Both the position numbers and the translations under genes were made by a program. From DUPQ01 sp041678685 (lineage in GTDB: Bacteria; Bacillota; Clostridia; DUPQ01), in assembly GCA_041678685.1 (NCBI GenBank), contig JBAYNV010000053.1, positions 1 to 12,498 of the forward strand: a DNA stretch of 12,498 bases. The letters are read 5' to 3'. Below, in pieces: positions 11,689 through 12,498 of the stretch. The notes under the pieces were generated by a model. That model worked only from the letters and a program-made list of their open reading frames with translations, did no database searches and had not been told where the DNA came from. Each line of letters starts with the position of its first letter. Position 1 is the stretch's first letter.

Positions 11689-12498
11689 ATGAAAACAGTA
11701 ATAATAACAGGTGCAACTTCCGGGATCGGTTTTGCGGTCTGCAAAGAACTGCTCAGAACCGGATATTCTGTGATAGGTGTAGGGCATTCCATGGAAAAAT
11801 GTGTTGCCGTTAAAAAACAGTTTGACGAGGAATTTCCTGAAAGCAAAACTGTATTCTTTCATGCTGACCTTATGCAGCAGTCTGAAGTAAATCGGGTTGC
11901 CTGTGAATTGGGCGTATACCTTGATGAGAATCATGATGGAAGGCTGGATGTCCTGATAAACAACGCTGGCTGCGTCCGAAGCTGGTATTCTACTTCCGAA
12001 GACGGTTACGAACAACAATTTGCCCTTAATCATCTTTCTCCCTTTCTGCTGACTTACTATATGTTGCCTTTTCTTTTAAAAGGTGACGGACGTGTTCTTG
12101 TAACTTCAAGCGATTCACATAAAGGTATAAGGGTGCATTGGAAAGATATGATGTATAAGAAAGGGTATAGGCCGCTTATGGTGTATAAACAGTCTAAATT
12201 GTGTAACATGCTTACTGTATATGCGCTTAATGAAAGGCTCGGAGCAAGCGGTATAAAAGCATATGGTATCGATCCTGGCCTGGTGAATACTGATATAGGT
12301 TTAAAGAATACAGGTGGACTTGTGAAGCTTGTATGGTCACTTCGTAAAAAACACGGAACGGATCCTTCAGTACCTGCAAAGACCTATGCTTTCATATGCT
12401 CGAATAAGCAGGCTCCCAGGGGGATGTATTATTACCTTTGCAAAGAGAAGGAATATAGCAGACAGGTCACAAAAGAGAATGCTGGCAGGCTGTTCGCA
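11689..12498 (+). CDS. Short-chain dehydrogenase/reductase (SDR), 3' end cut by window
   Basis: An open frame of 270 codons with no stop before the right edge. It is an NAD(P)-dependent classical SDR: the Rossmann motif TGATSGIG at 7-14, NNAG at 91-94, catalytic serine in VTSSDSH (about 140-141), and YKQSK giving Tyr166 and Lys170. The segment GIDPGLVNTDIG after the active site is typical of the retinol-dehydrogenase/WWOX-like group, but the substrate cannot be inferred. Two in-frame ATGs (11683 and 11689) lie after a weak AGGT; the second has better spacing (about 8 nt). It follows the DUF1700 gene by 9 bp and is probably the third gene of the PadR operon. The visible length is already near the family's usual 250-300, so little is missing. 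Confidence 0.9.
   Translation, partial: MKTVIITGATSGIGFAVCKELLRTGYSVIGVGHSMEKCVAVKKQFDEEFPESKTVFFHADLMQQSEVNRVACELGVYLDENHDGRLDVLINNAGCVRSWYSTSEDGYEQQFALNHLSPFLLTYYMLPFLLKGDGRVLVTSSDSHKGIRVHWKDMMYKKGYRPLMVYKQSKLCNMLTVYALNERLGASGIKAYGIDPGLVNTDIGLKNTGGLVKLVWSLRKKHGTDPSVPAKTYAFICSNKQAPRGMYYYLCKEKEYSRQVTKENAGRLFA

Overview
The window looks like chromosomal DNA of an anaerobic member of the Bacillota (Clostridia or Erysipelotrichia type). This is inferred from moderate-to-low GC (roughly 40 % by eye), strong GGAGG-type ribosome binding sites, use of TTG and GTG starts, consensus TTGACA/TATAAT promoters, short hairpin-plus-T-run terminators, a Gram-positive-style lipoprotein, a PadR/HAAS-domain gene pair, and a two-gene minimal SUF-like pair in place of a full SUF operon. 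Genus cannot be fixed from the sequence. There is no rRNA, tRNA, CRISPR array, transposase or prophage block.

Layout. Left edge (minus strand): an MFS-type exporter followed by a tightly coupled, truncated gene of unknown function, with a repeat-flanked promoter. Next, a monocistronic GH38 alpha-mannosidase (minus), and divergent from it a NYN-nuclease/OST-HTH protein (plus). Positions 5180-5960 hold two very small paralogous lysine-rich proteins (34 and 41 residues, both starting M-G-D-K), each with its own near-consensus promoter, a leader of about 120 nt and a terminator. Then come a DUF5131 (phage Gp37/Gp68, three-Cys) protein on plus, a convergent minus-strand SufC-like/SufB-like pair (SUF-like minimal system), and a plus-strand protein that fuses a GNAT acetyltransferase to an Rnk/GreA-C-type domain. 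The right part is a divergent regulatory locus: a lipoprotein gene (minus) that appears to start at an unusual ATA codon, opposite a PadR regulator - DUF1700/HAAS membrane protein - SDR oxidoreductase operon (plus, running off the edge). The shared intergenic region is dense in ACTAT/ATAGT inverted repeats.

How the genes fit together. The PadR locus is probably one stress-response or envelope-response unit, with PadR repressing both divergent transcripts. The SufC/SufB pair should work as an Fe-S cluster scaffold, and the neighbouring DUF5131 protein carries a Cys motif that may bind such a cluster, though nothing shows a direct link. The most unusual items are the GNAT-Rnk fusion with a well-placed internal start at the domain boundary, the duplicated small basic protein cassettes with copied promoters, the ATA start, and the Cys-rich tail on the SufC-like ATPase.
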